Part shown: piece by piece, positions 34,641-42,672 of the stretch
How the letters are laid out: each line of letters opens with the position of its first letter
Numbering within the stretch: position 1 is the first letter of the stretch
DNA from: Frondihabitans sp. PAMC 28766
GTDB lineage: Bacteria > Actinomycetota > Actinomycetes > Actinomycetales > Microbacteriaceae
Assembly: GCF_001577365.1 (NCBI RefSeq)
Contig: NZ_CP014513.1
Location: forward strand, 4,281,898-4,345,897
Direction of reading: 5' to 3'
Length of the DNA: 64,000 nt
Notes under the pieces: model-generated
Databases searched by the model: none
Told to the model about the DNA's origin: nothing
Seen by the model: only the letters and a program-made list of their open reading frames with translations
Program-made: the position numbers and the translations under genes

Positions 34641-35262
34641 GGTGCTGCTGGTCGACCCGTCGTGGGAGGTCGACGAGCTCGAGGCCCTCGCCGACGACCT
34701 CGACACGCTCGGGCTCACCGTGGTCGCCGGGTTCTCGACGCACGCGCACTTCGACCACCTGCTGTGGCATCCGCGGTTCGGCGACGTGCCGCGGTGGGCG
34801 TCGGCGACGACGGTCGCCGTGGCAGCCGCCACCCGCGACATCCTGCTGGACGAACTCGGCCCGTGGCCCGAGGCGCTCGTGCCTCTCGTCGGCGATGTGG
34901 CGGCGGCGCGAAGCTCGCGTCTCGCGTGGGGCGGCCAGGAGGTCGCACTCGTCGAACACTCAGGCCATGTGCCCGGGCACACGGCGCTCTGGCTGCCGGG
35001 CCCCCGCATCCTGCTGGCCGGAGACATGCTGAGCGACGTCGAGCCGCCTCTCCCCGCCGCTGACGACTCGTCGCTGCGCGCCTACGCGGCCGGGCTCGAC
35101 ACCCTCGAGCCCTTCGTGCGGCAGGCCGCTCTGCTCATGCCGGGCCACGGGCATGCGACGCAGGATGCGGCCGCTCGCCTCGCCGCCGACCGCCGCTTCG
35201 TCGAGGCGGTCGCCTCCGGCTCCTCCCCCGCCTCCGTCGATGGGCGCTGCTCTCCGGCGTGA
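34522..35262 (+). CDS. MBL-fold metallohydrolase
   Basis: A 246-residue metallo-beta-lactamase fold protein. The metal ligands are in THAHFDHLLW (His74, His76, Asp78, His79), then HVPGHTALW (His153) and LLAGDM (Asp168), with a further His in MPGHGH. GTG 34522 is chosen to give a compact domain with little overlap with the permease. Substrate unknown: these are usually hydrolases of thioesters, lactones or phosphodiesters. It follows the permease directly and may belong to the polyamine operon, but no role there is evident. Confidence 0.85.
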   Translation: MPPRGPLRRLVEVSPDLLVATSRRDTTTTSVVRAAPGSHEVLLVDPSWEVDELEALADDLDTLGLTVVAGFSTHAHFDHLLWHPRFGDVPRWASATTVAVAAATRDILLDELGPWPEALVPLVGDVAAARSSRLAWGGQEVALVEHSGHVPGHTALWLPGPRILLAGDMLSDVEPPLPAADDSSLRAYAAGLDTLEPFVRQAALLMPGHGHATQDAAARLAADRRFVEAVASGSSPASVDGRCSPA

Positions 35263-35339
35263 GCTGCGCTCCCGCCTGACCCGGGCCGTGCCGTGTCGAC
35301 CGGTGCCGTTTGCCGCGCGTCAGGCCTCCTCCGTGGCGG

Positions 35340-35540
35340 CTGCCCGCCAGCTCGCCCGCCGCCCGCACGATCACGCGGCCACCCCGCGAACTCCCGCGCC
35401 CCGACCCGGGCCTGCCCGCCAGCTCGCCCGCCGCCCGCAGCCCGCCGCCCGCACGATCACGCGGCCACCCCGCGAACTCCCGCGCCCCGACCCGGGCCTG
35501 CCCGCCAGCTCGCCCGCCGCCCGCACGATCTCCGGGGCAT
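35340..35540. repeat. GC-rich direct repeats (86-bp and 72-bp spacing)
   Basis: A block beginning GCCCGCACGATCACGCGGCC at 35361 recurs at 35447 almost unchanged, and its first part recurs again at 35519. A GCCCGCCGCCCGCA duplication accounts for the spacing difference. I see no gene in 35263-35637. Confidence 0.85.
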
Positions 35541-35637
35541 CCTGAGATCGCCGGATCACCCGCAATTGCTCTGCACCGCGCACGCGGCACTCTCAACACG
35601 GAGCAGTCCACGCGTCGCTGGCACTCGACGAGGCCGG

Positions 35638-36567
35638 TCACGGCACCGGCACGCCGACTCCGAGCAGCAGTCGCCGCAATCGACGCGGGGCTCGAAGATC
35701 TCGCCACTCGCACCGGACGACCGTGCGCAGCTCCGGGCTCAAGTGGAGATCCTGCTCTCTTCGCTTCTCGTCGACGAAGACATCGGCAGGATCTCTGCCC
35801 TTCAGGTATCGCGCTTCGGTGTACTTGCCATAGCCGTCGGTTTCAAGCGCGACGCCCTGCTCGGCGAAGAAGAAGTCGACGCGCCCCAGAAACCGCGCAT
35901 TGTCGTACAGCTTCTTCTGCAGGACGGGCCGAGGTGCACCGAGCTCGTGCAGAACGATGCGGCCGAGGGATTCGGACGCCGCCTCGGCATCCTTGTCGCT
36001 GAAACGCAACGCCGCCGCCGCCTGATCTCGTCGGGGTCGAACGGGAAACTCGGCGAATGCACGCGACAGGGCCTCCTTGTCGAGCACCTCGAAGTGCAAA
36101 GCCGAGTCGATCGCGGCCACCGCGCCAGCGAACGGCATGTCGTGGGCGAGGTCGAAAGCCGTGCGCATCGGGCTCGTGACTGCGAGCCCGTCGACCGTCA
36201 CGATCTCGGCCGACGTGAGTCGGCCCGCGTGGATAAGGGCGTTCGTGCGCCTTCGGGAGCGCTGCGCCGACGGGTCGATGAGGTGCACGGGCGCCGGGAG
36301 AGTGTCGAGGTCGGCCCAGCCGAACAGCGCCGCGGCCGACACGTGCGACAGCACCCGACCGGCTCCGATCCGAGGTGCGAGAGCGCGAATCTGCAGAACG
36401 TGACGCTCTCGGGGCCGAAGCGAGGCCCACTCGCTCGACAGCACGAAGCACCCCTCGGCGACCCGATGCAGCTCGTCCCTCTTCTCGCGTCGCCTGAGGT
36501 CGACGGATGCACGGCTGGAGGCACCGTAGGTGGCGGATCGCAGGATCAGGGGGAGGTCGTCGTCCAT
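35638..36567 (-). CDS. AbiEi/DUF559-like protein with possible endonuclease-like domain
   Basis: A 309-residue protein of a type frequent in actinobacteria. The N-terminal part shows RVLSHVSAAALFGWADL and VHLIDPSAQRSRRR. The middle carries VTSPMRTAFDLAHDMPF. The C-terminal third, with SLGRIVLHELGAPRP, RVDFFFAEQGVALETDGYGK and a final CEWRDL, resembles the PD-(D/E)XK/Vsr-like DUF559 fold, with Asp, Glu and Lys in the expected order. It is solitary, and repeat arrays lie on both sides. A DNA-related role is plausible but not shown. Confidence 0.75.
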   Translation of the reverse strand: MDDDLPLILRSATYGASSRASVDLRRREKRDELHRVAEGCFVLSSEWASLRPRERHVLQIRALAPRIGAGRVLSHVSAAALFGWADLDTLPAPVHLIDPSAQRSRRRTNALIHAGRLTSAEIVTVDGLAVTSPMRTAFDLAHDMPFAGAVAAIDSALHFEVLDKEALSRAFAEFPVRPRRDQAAAALRFSDKDAEAASESLGRIVLHELGAPRPVLQKKLYDNARFLGRVDFFFAEQGVALETDGYGKYTEARYLKGRDPADVFVDEKRREQDLHLSPELRTVVRCEWRDLRAPRRLRRLLLGVGVPVP

Positions 36568-36683
36568 GCCTCCACCGTGCCGGTTCAGAAGGCAGGGAAT
36601 CGGTGCGAACGGGTATCTGTGGAAAAGTCGCTCTCAGAACGAGCCTGTGGAGGAGGAGAGCCGGACGAGCGAGACTGGGCCCG

Positions 36684-37011
36684 CCCGGCAGTTCGAGACT
36701 CGCCCGCGCGATTGCGCGGTCGGCAGCAGATCTGCCGGTCCTGACGAGCTACGGCCGCGCCGCCGCCCGGCAGTTCGCTCCTCGCCCGCGCGATTGCGCG
36801 GTCGGCAGCAGATCTGCCGGTCAGGACCAGCTGCCGTCGCGCGGTTGCCCGGCAGTTCAAGGCTCGCCCGCGAGAATGCGCGGGCCGCAGCGGATCTGCC
36901 GGTCCAGACGAGCTACGGCCGCGCCGCTGCCCGGCAGTTCGAGACTCGCCCGCGCGAGTGCGCGGTCACGAGCAGAACTACCGGGAGCGCGGGGAGCCGC
37001 CAGACCGAAGC
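36684..37011. repeat. Four-unit tandem array, exact 82-bp period
   Basis: Units start at 36684, 36766, 36848 and 36930, each with CCCGGCAGTTC, a CGCGCGATTGCGCG inner dyad and a closing CAGATCTGCCGG, so each unit is itself a palindrome. The last unit is diverged at its end. The array fills most of the 448-base gap between the DUF559-like gene and the agmatine deiminase gene. No gene is seen in the gap. Confidence 0.92.
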
Positions 37012-37015
37012 GGGG

Positions 37016-38119
37016 CTAGAGCGAGAGGGCAGGCTCCTGCTGCGTGATGCAGTGGATGCCGCCGCCGCGCGCGAAGATCGGCCTCGCATCGACGGTCACC
37101 ACGCGGCGCCCGGGGTAGACGGACGCCAGGATCGATGCCGCCCGCGAGTCGGCGGCGGGGTCGCCGAAGCCGCACGCGATGACACCGCCGTTGACGACGA
37201 AGTGGTTGACGTAGCTGTGGTCGACCCAGCCCGTCTCGTCGCGGAGCTCGGTCGGGGCCGGAAGGTCGACGACCTCGAAGGGCCGGCCCGTGGCATCCTG
37301 CGATTCTTTCAGCAGCGAGCGGAGAGCCGACGAAACAAGATGATCGGGGTGCGCAGGGTCGTTCTGCGAGTGCAGGAGCACGACGCCCGGCGAGGGCATC
37401 GCGGCGACCATGTCGACGTGGCCGCGGGTGCCGAACTCCTCGTAGTCGCGGGTGAGGCCGCGCGGCAGCCACACGACGTGGGTCGCGCCGATCGTGCGAG
37501 CGAGCTCGGCCTCGACACGAGCCTTGTCGGCGTAGGGGTTGCGGCCCTGGTCGAGCTGCACGGTCTCGGTGACCAGCACCGTGCCCCGGCCGTCGACGTG
37601 GATCGCCCCGCCCTCGTTGACGAGCAGAGACGGCAGGATGCGAGCGCCCGCCTGGTCGGCGACGAAGCGCCCCACCTCGCGGTCGTGCTGCCACGACGCC
37701 CAGGCCTGCGCGCCCCAGCCGTTGAAGATCCAGTCGACGGCGCCGAGGCCTGCCGCGTCGGAGCCGCCGACGGCCGAGTCCGCAGCGCCGGGGCCCGCAG
37801 CACTCGAGCCGGCCGCAGGAACCACGAACGAGGGCCCCGAGTCGCGGATCCACGAGTCGTCGAGGGGCGCCTCGACGACCTCGATCGTCTCGGAGAGGTG
37901 ACGCCGCGCATCCTCGCGGGCCGACGGGTCGACCACCATCGTGACCGGCTCGAACTCCGCCACGGCGTGGGCGACGGACGCCCAGGCGGCACGGGCCTCC
38001 TCGGCCGAGGCGGCGTCGTCGCCGAGCGTGTAGCCGCCGGTCGGGAAGGCCATCCAGCTGCGCGCGTGCGGCTCGGTCTCGGCGGGCATGCGCCAGGGCC
38101 CGGGCACGAGCGGGCTCAT
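37016..38119 (-). CDS. aguA: Agmatine deiminase
   Basis: A 367-residue enzyme of the peptidyl-arginine deiminase-like family that hydrolyses agmatine to N-carbamoylputrescine and ammonia. Signatures are PLDDSWIRDSGPSFVV, LVNEGGAIHVDG, GHVDMVA and the catalytic Cys in GGGIHCITQQEP at about residue 357. ATG 38119 gives the normal N-terminus (GPWRMPAETEPHARSWMAFP). It overlaps the amidase gene by four bases, so the two steps are coupled. An internal Ala/Gly-rich insertion at about 118-140 is unusual and probably a surface loop. Confidence 0.94.
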   Translation of the reverse strand: MSPLVPGPWRMPAETEPHARSWMAFPTGGYTLGDDAASAEEARAAWASVAHAVAEFEPVTMVVDPSAREDARRHLSETIEVVEAPLDDSWIRDSGPSFVVPAAGSSAAGPGAADSAVGGSDAAGLGAVDWIFNGWGAQAWASWQHDREVGRFVADQAGARILPSLLVNEGGAIHVDGRGTVLVTETVQLDQGRNPYADKARVEAELARTIGATHVVWLPRGLTRDYEEFGTRGHVDMVAAMPSPGVVLLHSQNDPAHPDHLVSSALRSLLKESQDATGRPFEVVDLPAPTELRDETGWVDHSYVNHFVVNGGVIACGFGDPAADSRAASILASVYPGRRVVTVDARPIFARGGGIHCITQQEPALSL

Positions 38120-39213
38120 GCGGCACCCCCGGCGGTCGGGGCGCCTGCGGCCGAGGCGGCACCCGCCGACGTCACCGCGTCTTCGATCGAGACCCCTGCC
38201 GCGTCGGCGATCGCCTCGAAGGCGCCGTACGAGTGCCGCGCGACATCGACCGGCGCCGCCAGCGGTTCGTACGTGTCGGGGCGGCGAGTGACGAAGAACG
38301 GGAAGAGCTTCAGCCACTCCTCGCGCGCCGCGATGTCGAGGTCGGCCACGAGCACCACCGACTCGTCGCGGGGAGCCTCGACGAGCACGCGCCCGAACGG
38401 GTCGGAGATGAACGACGTGCCGTAGAACGTGATCTCGCCCTCCGACCCCCAGCGGTTCGGCACGACCATGAAGAGCCCGCTCGTGATGCCGTTGGCGACG
38501 ATCACCTGGCGCCAGATCGGCGCGGTGTCGAAGGCGGGGAACGTCGGCTCCGAGCCGATCGCCGTCGGATAGGCCAGGATCTCGGCGCCACCCAGCCCGT
38601 ACGACCGCGAGACCTCGGGGAACCACTCGTCCCAGCAGGTCGGAAGCCCCACCCGCGCGCCGAGCCCCGAGGGCTCGTAGACCGGGTATGCATCGACCGC
38701 CGGGCCGGGCCGGAAGAAGGTGTCTTCGTAATATCCGGCGCTGATCGGGATGTGCGTCTTGCGCGTGCGCCCGACGAGCTCACCGGCGGGCGACACCAGG
38801 ATCGCCGTGTTGTAGCCGCGCGGGTCGGCCGGCTGGTCGTCGTCGGCCGGGCGCTCGTAGAGCGACGCGTGTACGAACACCCCGTGCTGCTGCGCCTGCG
38901 CGGCAGCGAAGGCGAACGTCGGCCCGGTGAGGAGGTCTTCGGCCGATTCCTTCGGCACCCCGGCCGCTCGGGCGTCGCCGGGGTACCGCGACAGCGTCAG
39001 TTCGGGAAGGAAGACCGCCTCGGCGCCGGCATCGGCGGCGCCGGCGATGCCTTCGGCGAGCGAGGCCAGGTGGGCCGCGGCGTCGGCCTGCCAGCGCATC
39101 TGGACGAGAGCGACGCGGACCGGCGCTCGACGGCCGGCAGTGGCCGGAGCGGCGCCGGTGCCGGTGCCGGGAGCGAGCGGGGAGGCAAGAGCAGGAGCCT
39201 GAATGATCTGCAT
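38116..39213 (-). CDS. aguB: N-carbamoylputrescine amidase (nitrilase superfamily)
   Basis: A 365-residue amidase converting N-carbamoylputrescine to putrescine, CO2 and ammonia. The nitrilase triad is present: Glu71 in FLPEL, Lys152 in RTRKTHIP, Cys193 in PTCWDEWFPE. The WDEWFPE context is characteristic of this amidase. N- and C-terminal Ala/Gly/Thr-rich extensions are longer than usual. It overlaps the deiminase gene by four bases and is divergent from a TetR gene across an 18-bp perfect palindrome. It supplies putrescine for the oxidase pathway encoded about 6 kb away. Confidence 0.94.
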   Translation of the reverse strand: MQIIQAPALASPLAPGTGTGAAPATAGRRAPVRVALVQMRWQADAAAHLASLAEGIAGAADAGAEAVFLPELTLSRYPGDARAAGVPKESAEDLLTGPTFAFAAAQAQQHGVFVHASLYERPADDDQPADPRGYNTAILVSPAGELVGRTRKTHIPISAGYYEDTFFRPGPAVDAYPVYEPSGLGARVGLPTCWDEWFPEVSRSYGLGGAEILAYPTAIGSEPTFPAFDTAPIWRQVIVANGITSGLFMVVPNRWGSEGEITFYGTSFISDPFGRVLVEAPRDESVVLVADLDIAAREEWLKLFPFFVTRRPDTYEPLAAPVDVARHSYGAFEAIADAAGVSIEDAVTSAGAASAAGAPTAGGAA

Positions 39214-39215
39214 GC

Positions 39216-39233
39216 GTTGATCATATGATCAAC
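39216..39233. promoter_or_regulatory. TetR operator of the agmatine operon
   Basis: GTTGATCATATGATCAAC is a perfect 18-bp palindrome immediately upstream of the amidase start and 30 bases before the divergent TetR gene. The location between a regulator and its likely target makes it a strong operator candidate. Confidence 0.8.
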
Positions 39234-39262
39234 TCTGGTCGAAAACCACCTAGACTTTCGGC

Positions 39263-39901
39263 GTGGACCAGCGCGCAGCCCGACTCACGGCAGAGCAGCG
39301 CCATGCCCAGATCGACCTGGCCGCCCGCGCCCTGGCGCTCGAGGAGGGGCTCGGCGCCCTCACCCTCCGCGGCATCGCGACGCGCGTCGGCGTCGCCTCC
39401 GGGCTCGTCGCGCATTACGAGCCGTCGATGGAAGCCCTCGTGGCGCACACGTTCGCCGCCGTCGCGGCCACCGAGCTGGCCGAGGTCGAGGGCGCGGTCG
39501 CCAGCGGCGGCACCCCGATCGCCCAGCTCGCGACGCTCGTGGCGACGCTGCTCGACACGCAAAGGGACGACGTGTCGAGCGTGTGGGCCGACGCGTGGAG
39601 CCTGGGGCGGCGCATGCACCTCGTCGCGGCTGCCGCGCGCGCCGGCATGGATGCGTGGTCGGAGGTGGCCCGTGGCATCCTGCGATCCGGCCGCGACAGC
39701 GGGGCCTTCCCCGCCGACGCCGACCTCGACCTGGTGGCGCTGCAGCTCTTCGCGCTGGTCGACTCGACGACCGCGTACGCCCTCGTCGGCTACCGAACTC
39801 CCGACGAGCGCCGCCGCCTGGTCACGCGCTCGCTCGAGGCCTCGCTCGGCCTAGCCGACGGCACACTCGTCGCCCCGGCCGCCGGCGCTACTTCGCGGTG
39901 A
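39263..39901 (+). CDS. TetR family regulator of the agmatine genes
   Basis: A 212-residue repressor. The HTH spans about residues 30-58 (LTLRGIATRVGVASGLVAHY). The helical ligand domain includes VWADAWSLGRRMHLV, a block found in BetI/RutR-type regulators of amine or nitrogen metabolism. GTG 39263 is the start closest to the HTH at the normal distance. It is divergent from aguB-aguA with the perfect palindrome between them, so it probably represses them and itself, relieved by agmatine or a product. Its last 14 bases overlap the convergent VOC gene. Confidence 0.88.
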   Translation: MDQRAARLTAEQRHAQIDLAARALALEEGLGALTLRGIATRVGVASGLVAHYEPSMEALVAHTFAAVAATELAEVEGAVASGGTPIAQLATLVATLLDTQRDDVSSVWADAWSLGRRMHLVAAAARAGMDAWSEVARGILRSGRDSGAFPADADLDLVALQLFALVDSTTAYALVGYRTPDERRRLVTRSLEASLGLADGTLVAPAAGATSR

Positions 39902-40784
39902 CCTGGATCCGGTTCGCCCACGGGTCGTCGAACGCGAGGGTGCGGCCGTCGTCGGCGGTCTCCACGCCGAAGTGCTTCAACCGCTCGTCGAGCGCCCCGA
40001 GCTCGTCGGCGCCCGGCACCTCGATGCGCACGAGCCCGAGGCCCAGCGCGAGCTGACGGCGACCGGCGCCGGCGCTCTGCCAGGTGTTCATCGCCATGTG
40101 GTGGTGGTACTTGCCGGCGCTGACGAAGAGCGCCTGCGGGCCGAACTCGGTGGTGGCCTCGAAGCCGAGCTGGTCGACGTAGAAGCGGCGCGCGCTCGGC
40201 ACGTCGCCGACACTGAGGTGCACGTGCCCCACTGTGGCAGGGCGAGACGCCGCCGCCGCGACGGACGACTCCGACAGGTTCTCGTGCAGGAAGTCGTTCG
40301 GATCGAGCGCGAGGGTGGCCATGTCGATCTGCCCGTGCGTCCAGCTCCACTCGGTGCGATCGCGATCCCAGTAGAGCTCGATGCCGTTGCCCTCGGGGTC
40401 GGTGAAGTAGAACGCCTTCGACACGAGGTGGTCGGCGCTGCCCGTGAAGGTGTTCGGGTGGCGCGAGGCGACCGCGTAGACGGCGGCGGCGAGATCCTGC
40501 TCGGTCTCGAAGAGGATCGCGGTGTGGAAGAGGCCCGCTTCGCGAGGCCCTGCGTGACGCATGCCCGGCGCGTGCTCGAGGATCACGATCGGCGTGGCGC
40601 CGCGGCCCAGGACGCTCCGGGCCGGGGTGCCGTCGCCGGCCGGCTCGGTCGCGAGCACGGTGAGCGTGACCGCGTCGCGGTAGTAGGTCGTCATCGCGTC
40701 GAGGTCGGCAACACGGAGGGTGACCGCGCCCATCGAGGTGTCGGCGGCGAGGAGATCCTGCGGAGAGGCGGAGCTTGTGGACAT
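39888..40784 (-). CDS. VOC-family ring-cleavage dioxygenase-like protein (CatE/MhqO type)
   Basis: A 298-residue protein with two glyoxalase-like modules, as in extradiol dioxygenases. Metal ligands expected of the family are visible: His in GLFHTAILF, His in GHVHLSVGD and Glu in GNGIELYWDR. HHHMAMNTWQ lies in the second module. Such proteins are known to open hydroquinones or catechols and give resistance to quinones. ATG 40784 is preferred over an upstream GTG-like start because it follows the operator. It is divergent from an aldo/keto reductase over a perfect dyad, consistent with an electrophile-stress module. Confidence 0.85.
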   Translation of the reverse strand: MSTSSASPQDLLAADTSMGAVTLRVADLDAMTTYYRDAVTLTVLATEPAGDGTPARSVLGRGATPIVILEHAPGMRHAGPREAGLFHTAILFETEQDLAAAVYAVASRHPNTFTGSADHLVSKAFYFTDPEGNGIELYWDRDRTEWSWTHGQIDMATLALDPNDFLHENLSESSVAAAASRPATVGHVHLSVGDVPSARRFYVDQLGFEATTEFGPQALFVSAGKYHHHMAMNTWQSAGAGRRQLALGLGLVRIEVPGADELGALDERLKHFGVETADDGRTLAFDDPWANRIQVTAK

Positions 40785-40804
40785 GTCACCGATCTTATCA
40801 CCCG

Positions 40805-40824
40805 TTAGTTGTAGCGACAACTAA
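40805..40824. promoter_or_regulatory. Operator between VOC and aldo/keto reductase genes
   Basis: TTAGTTGT-AGCG-ACAACTAA has perfect 8-bp arms and lies 20 bases before the VOC start. The A/T-rich arms and spacing resemble MarR/DUF24-type quinone-sensor operators. No such regulator is adjacent. Confidence 0.65.
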
Positions 40825-40918
40825 ATTCGTGACCCCGTCTGGGGAAGGGCTTCAGGAGGCGACGGGTTGGCTTAACACGTCGGCCCACCCGGTCGACGAG
40901 ACGAAAGGACATCACCCG

Positions 40919-41785
40919 ATGACCATCGAATCACTTCCCGCACAGGCCGCCGGCACCTTCGACCTCGGCGGAGACCTCACCGTCAACCGACTCGGTTTCG
41001 GCAGCATGCAGCTGACCGGCCCGGGAGTCTGGGGCCCGCCGAAAGACGAGGCCGAGGCGATCCGCGTGCTGCGGCGCTCGGTCGAGTTGGGCGTCAACTT
41101 CATCGACACCGCCGACTCGTACGGCCCGGCGGTCGCCGAACCCCTCATCGCAAAGGCGCTCAAGCCCTACCCGAGCGACCTCGTGATCGCGACCAAGGGC
41201 GGGCTCACTCGCTCGGGCCCGAACGAGTGGCCGCCGGTCGGTCGGCCCGAGTACCTCCGCCAGCAGACCGAGATGAGCCTCCGCTGGCTCGGCGTCGACC
41301 GCATCGACCTCTACCAGCTGCACCGCATCGATGCGAAGGTGCCGCTCGAAGACCAGGTTGGTGAGCTCAAGAAGCTGCAGGACGAGGGAAAGATCCGCCA
41401 CATCGGCCTCAGCGAGGTCTCGATCGACGACGTGAAGGCAGCCCAGAAGGTCGCCACGATCGCCTCGGTGCAGAACCTCTTCAACCTGACCGACCGTTCG
41501 GCCGAGCCGCTGCTCGACTGGTCGACGGAGCAGGGCATCGCCTTCATCCCGTGGTTCCCGCTCGCGACCGGCTCGCTCGCAGGCGAAGGGTCGCCGTTGG
41601 CCGAGCTCGCCGAGAAGAAGAGTGCGACGCCGTCGCAACTCGCTCTGGCCTGGCTGCTCAAGCGCTCGCCCGTCATGCTGCCGATCCCGGGCACCTCAAG
41701 CGTCGAGCACCTCGACGACAACATGCACGGCGCCGAGATCGAGTTGAGCGACGCGGAGTTCGCCGAACTCAACGCGATCGCATAG
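40919..41785 (+). CDS. Aldo/keto reductase
   Basis: A 288-residue NADPH-dependent oxidoreductase with a (beta/alpha)8 barrel. The tetrad is present: Asp and Tyr in FIDTADSYGPA, Lys in VIATKGGLTR, His in YQLHRID. The cofactor site near the C-terminus reads VMLPIPGTSS. ATG 40919 follows AAAGGA. It reduces aldehydes or ketones; specificity is not readable. It shares a divergent control region with the VOC protein, so it may help detoxify reactive carbonyls. Confidence 0.9.
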   Translation: MTIESLPAQAAGTFDLGGDLTVNRLGFGSMQLTGPGVWGPPKDEAEAIRVLRRSVELGVNFIDTADSYGPAVAEPLIAKALKPYPSDLVIATKGGLTRSGPNEWPPVGRPEYLRQQTEMSLRWLGVDRIDLYQLHRIDAKVPLEDQVGELKKLQDEGKIRHIGLSEVSIDDVKAAQKVATIASVQNLFNLTDRSAEPLLDWSTEQGIAFIPWFPLATGSLAGEGSPLAELAEKKSATPSQLALAWLLKRSPVMLPIPGTSSVEHLDDNMHGAEIELSDAEFAELNAIA

Positions 41786-41854
41786 CGCGCGAGTTATCCA
41801 CAGGGGTGTCGGGCCTGGCCCCGGCACCCCTTTCGCGTAGGTACCCTTGTTGCC

Positions 41855-42640
41855 GTGACAGACATGAGCCTCCGCCTCCCGACGACGACGTTCCAGGCGG
41901 TCCTGAACCTCGGTGCGAAGACGGCAGCCGTCGTGCCGCCGCCCTCGAACCTCGGCAAACCCGATCTCTACGGCGACTGGGACGAAGAGACGGGGCAGTC
42001 GAGCCTCGCGGTCGAGTTCGCCTCGGGCCAGGTGCACCTCGAGACCGTCGACGACGGCATCGACTACCACTTCCACACCGGCACAGGTGACGAAGCCCAG
42101 CGCAGCCCCTGGCCCTCCAGCGTCACCGACCCGGTGGTGCAGTGGGCGTCACTGCTGCTCTCCGACTTCCATCTGCGCATGCCCGAGCTGCTCGAAGACC
42201 TCGAAGAGGCTGCGGCCTGGCACGACGAGGGCTACGAGCTCTACGTCTGCGAAGTCGAAGAGCCCACCCACCTCGACCTCATCACCGTCGACATCGAAGG
42301 CGAGCTACTCACGCTGCCCTGGCTCGGCGCCGGATTCGTCGATCACGACCACATCGACGGCGACAACCACCCGATCGCCCTGCTCTGGTCGACGGTGCAG
42401 GATGCCGACGGCGTGCCGATCGCCGAGGCCCGCCTCGACCCGGTCACCGAGCTCCCTGTCACGACGGCGCTGCCCGGTGTCGACTGGGCCGAGGTCGGCA
42501 TGCCCGCCGACGAGGTGCTCTCGTGGCTCGAGGGCATCTACCTCAACCACCACGTGCTGCCCGACGCTGTCGGCACCCTCATCACCGCGTCGCTCGAGCG
42601 CATGGGCGGCGTCGACGGCGTCGCTTCGCAGCAGCTCTAG
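41855..42640 (+). CDS. Unrecognised cytoplasmic protein
   Basis: A 261-residue acidic protein with no signal peptide or membrane segment. Coding character is strong: consistent G/C at third positions and a clean stop before a convergent gene. Notable stretches are LYGDWDEETGQSSLAV early and DWAEVGMPADEVLSWLEGIY near the C-terminus. GTG 41855 gives the full length; ATG 41864 is an equally good start. I cannot assign a family. It stands alone between an aldo/keto reductase and a convergent SDR gene. Confidence 0.75.
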   Translation: MTDMSLRLPTTTFQAVLNLGAKTAAVVPPPSNLGKPDLYGDWDEETGQSSLAVEFASGQVHLETVDDGIDYHFHTGTGDEAQRSPWPSSVTDPVVQWASLLLSDFHLRMPELLEDLEEAAAWHDEGYELYVCEVEEPTHLDLITVDIEGELLTLPWLGAGFVDHDHIDGDNHPIALLWSTVQDADGVPIAEARLDPVTELPVTTALPGVDWAEVGMPADEVLSWLEGIYLNHHVLPDAVGTLITASLERMGGVDGVASQQL

Positions 42641-42672
42641 GCGCCACCCCTCGCTTCGCCCCGGGGCAGCCG

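Noticed and set aside
35638..36567. AbiEi/AbiEii toxin-antitoxin system
   Set aside because: Only the AbiEi-like N-terminal resemblance is present; no nucleotidyltransferase toxin gene lies on either side.
36684..37011. Possible CRISPR array
   Set aside because: The units are 82 bp, follow each other without unique spacers, and are themselves palindromic along their length. No cas genes are present.
41790..41805. DnaA-box-like TTATCCACA, also at about 54738
   Set aside because: These are single isolated matches 13 kb apart with no cluster, no A/T-rich unwinding region and no dnaA or dnaN nearby, so not an origin.
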